64,000 nucleotides of DNA from Methylacidiphilum caldifontis. Its GTDB lineage: Bacteria; Verrucomicrobiota; Verrucomicrobiia; Methylacidiphilales; Methylacidiphilaceae. Location of the stretch: NCBI RefSeq assembly GCF_017310505.1, contig NZ_CP065957.1, positions 1,054,001 through 1,118,000 on the forward strand, given 5' to 3'. A program made the position numbers and the translations under genes. Below, in pieces: positions 63,404 to 64,000 of the stretch (the stretch's first letter is position 1; each line of letters starts with the position of its first letter). Below the pieces are notes generated by a model. It was not told where the DNA came from. It ran no database searches and was given only the letters and a program-made list of their open reading frames with translations.

Positions 63404-64000
63404 AGTGTGGGAATGGCTGAAATGAGCTTTTTTGTATATTCATCCTTGGGATGCTTATAAATCTCTTCAGGGATTCCCTCTTCAACGATTTTTCCCTTGT
63501 TTAAGACCAAAACATAGTCACTGACATATTCAACCACAGCGAGGTCATGAGAAATGAAAAGATAAGAAAGCTTGAGCTCTTCCTGCAGATCAAGAAGCAA
63601 ATTAATAATTTGAGCTTGAACAGAAACATCCAGGGCACTCACCGGTTCATCACAGATGATCAATTGGGGATTGACGGCAATGGCCCGGGCGATGCCAATG
63701 CGCTGGCGCTGTCCCCCACTAAATTCATGCGGATAGCGAAAAATATGATCAGCTTTAAGGCCAACTTTTTCCAAAAGATCGACAATTTTTTCCCTTTTTT
63801 GATTTTTGGTCATTCCGGGAAAATGAATATCCAAAGGTTCCCTGAGTATGGCTTCGATATTTAATCGCGGATTCAACGAATTATGAGGATCCTGGAAAAT
63901 CATCTGAATTTTTTTCCTGTAGGGACGGAATTGTCTCTGAGAAAGATGATGGATCGGTTCACCCTCAAAAAGAATCGAACCCGCGGTAGGGTCCTGGAGC
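63400..64000 (-). CDS. Oligopeptide ABC transporter ATPase (OppF/DppF-type), partial
   Basis: About 200 codons are visible; the reading frame is open to the window edge, so the N-terminal Walker A part lies outside. QMIFQDPHNSLNPRL is the Q-loop, HEFSGGQRQRIGIARAI the ABC signature, LIICDEPVSALDVSVQAQI Walker B with the D-loop, and LFISHDLAVVEYVSD the His switch. A C-terminal oligopeptide/dipeptide extension (HPKDEYTKKLISAIP) is present. It powers peptide import with the OppA-type lipoprotein encoded at 60094-61920. It is probably the downstream part of an opp operon. Confidence 0.9.
   Translation of the reverse strand, partial: LQDPTAGSILFEGEPIHHLSQRQFRPYRKKIQMIFQDPHNSLNPRLNIEAILREPLDIHFPGMTKNQKREKIVDLLEKVGLKADHIFRYPHEFSGGQRQRIGIARAIAVNPQLIICDEPVSALDVSVQAQIINLLLDLQEELKLSYLFISHDLAVVEYVSDYVLVLNKGKIVEEGIPEEIYKHPKDEYTKKLISAIPTL

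Overview
The window is one contiguous stretch of bacterial chromosome: low G+C by eye, gene-dense, with outer-membrane and lipid A genes (porins, lpxA, an lpxC-fabZ fusion, a two-partner secretion pair), so the cell is Gram-negative. The fused lpxC-fabZ, the long ispH, the BBP2-type porin tandem and the overall gene style suggest a Verrucomicrobiota member, most likely a Methylacidiphilum-like organism. That assignment is inference from recall; no phylogenetic marker was tested.

Layout. 1-9181: the 5' end of a TpsA-like exoprotein, then a same-strand surface-glycan cluster (methyltransferase, GT2 fusion, small glycosyltransferase, a sulfotransferase/repeat/GT4 fusion and a double methyltransferase). 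9182-16993: a two-partner secretion locus with one transporter (TpsB), two mosaic tandem exoproteins (TpsA) and a decayed fragment of another. 17080-21456: an envelope lipoprotein, a parvulin, two TPR proteins, a tRNA-Thr and a 1.3-kb gene-poor stretch. 21460-23056: aspartate kinase, preceded on the same strand by two tandem candidate small RNAs, each a hairpin with an anti-Shine-Dalgarno loop plus a terminator. 23121-29594: three tandem porins and the 5' remnant of a fourth. 29595-34064: an NtrC-type two-component pair, a cell-wall amidase and panC. 34095-35050: a G+C-rich IS200/IS605 element with an internally deleted tnpB. 35301-42074: TerC, a bifunctional-nuclease family protein, arginine decarboxylase, a LysR regulator, a PLP-homeostasis protein, a secreted protein and an Rrf2 regulator. 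42200-53000: a ParA-like ATPase with a membrane partner, a secreted propeller-like protein, pepA, ispH, a membrane protein, phosphofructokinase, peroxiredoxin, pnp and rpsO. 53100-64000: phosphosugar mutase, Na+/solute symporter, class I aldolase, lpxA, lpxC-fabZ, an oligopeptide-binding lipoprotein, ogt, an RlmI-like methyltransferase and a partial OppF-type ATPase.

How the parts fit. The left 17 kb looks like a surface-display locus: exoproteins exported by one TpsB, interleaved with enzymes that could build or attach glycans. The most novel-looking element is the pair of anti-Shine-Dalgarno hairpin RNAs between the last porin and lysC. The rest is mostly ordinary core metabolism (glycolysis, lipid A, isoprenoid, pantothenate, polyamine and lysine-family synthesis) with envelope functions.
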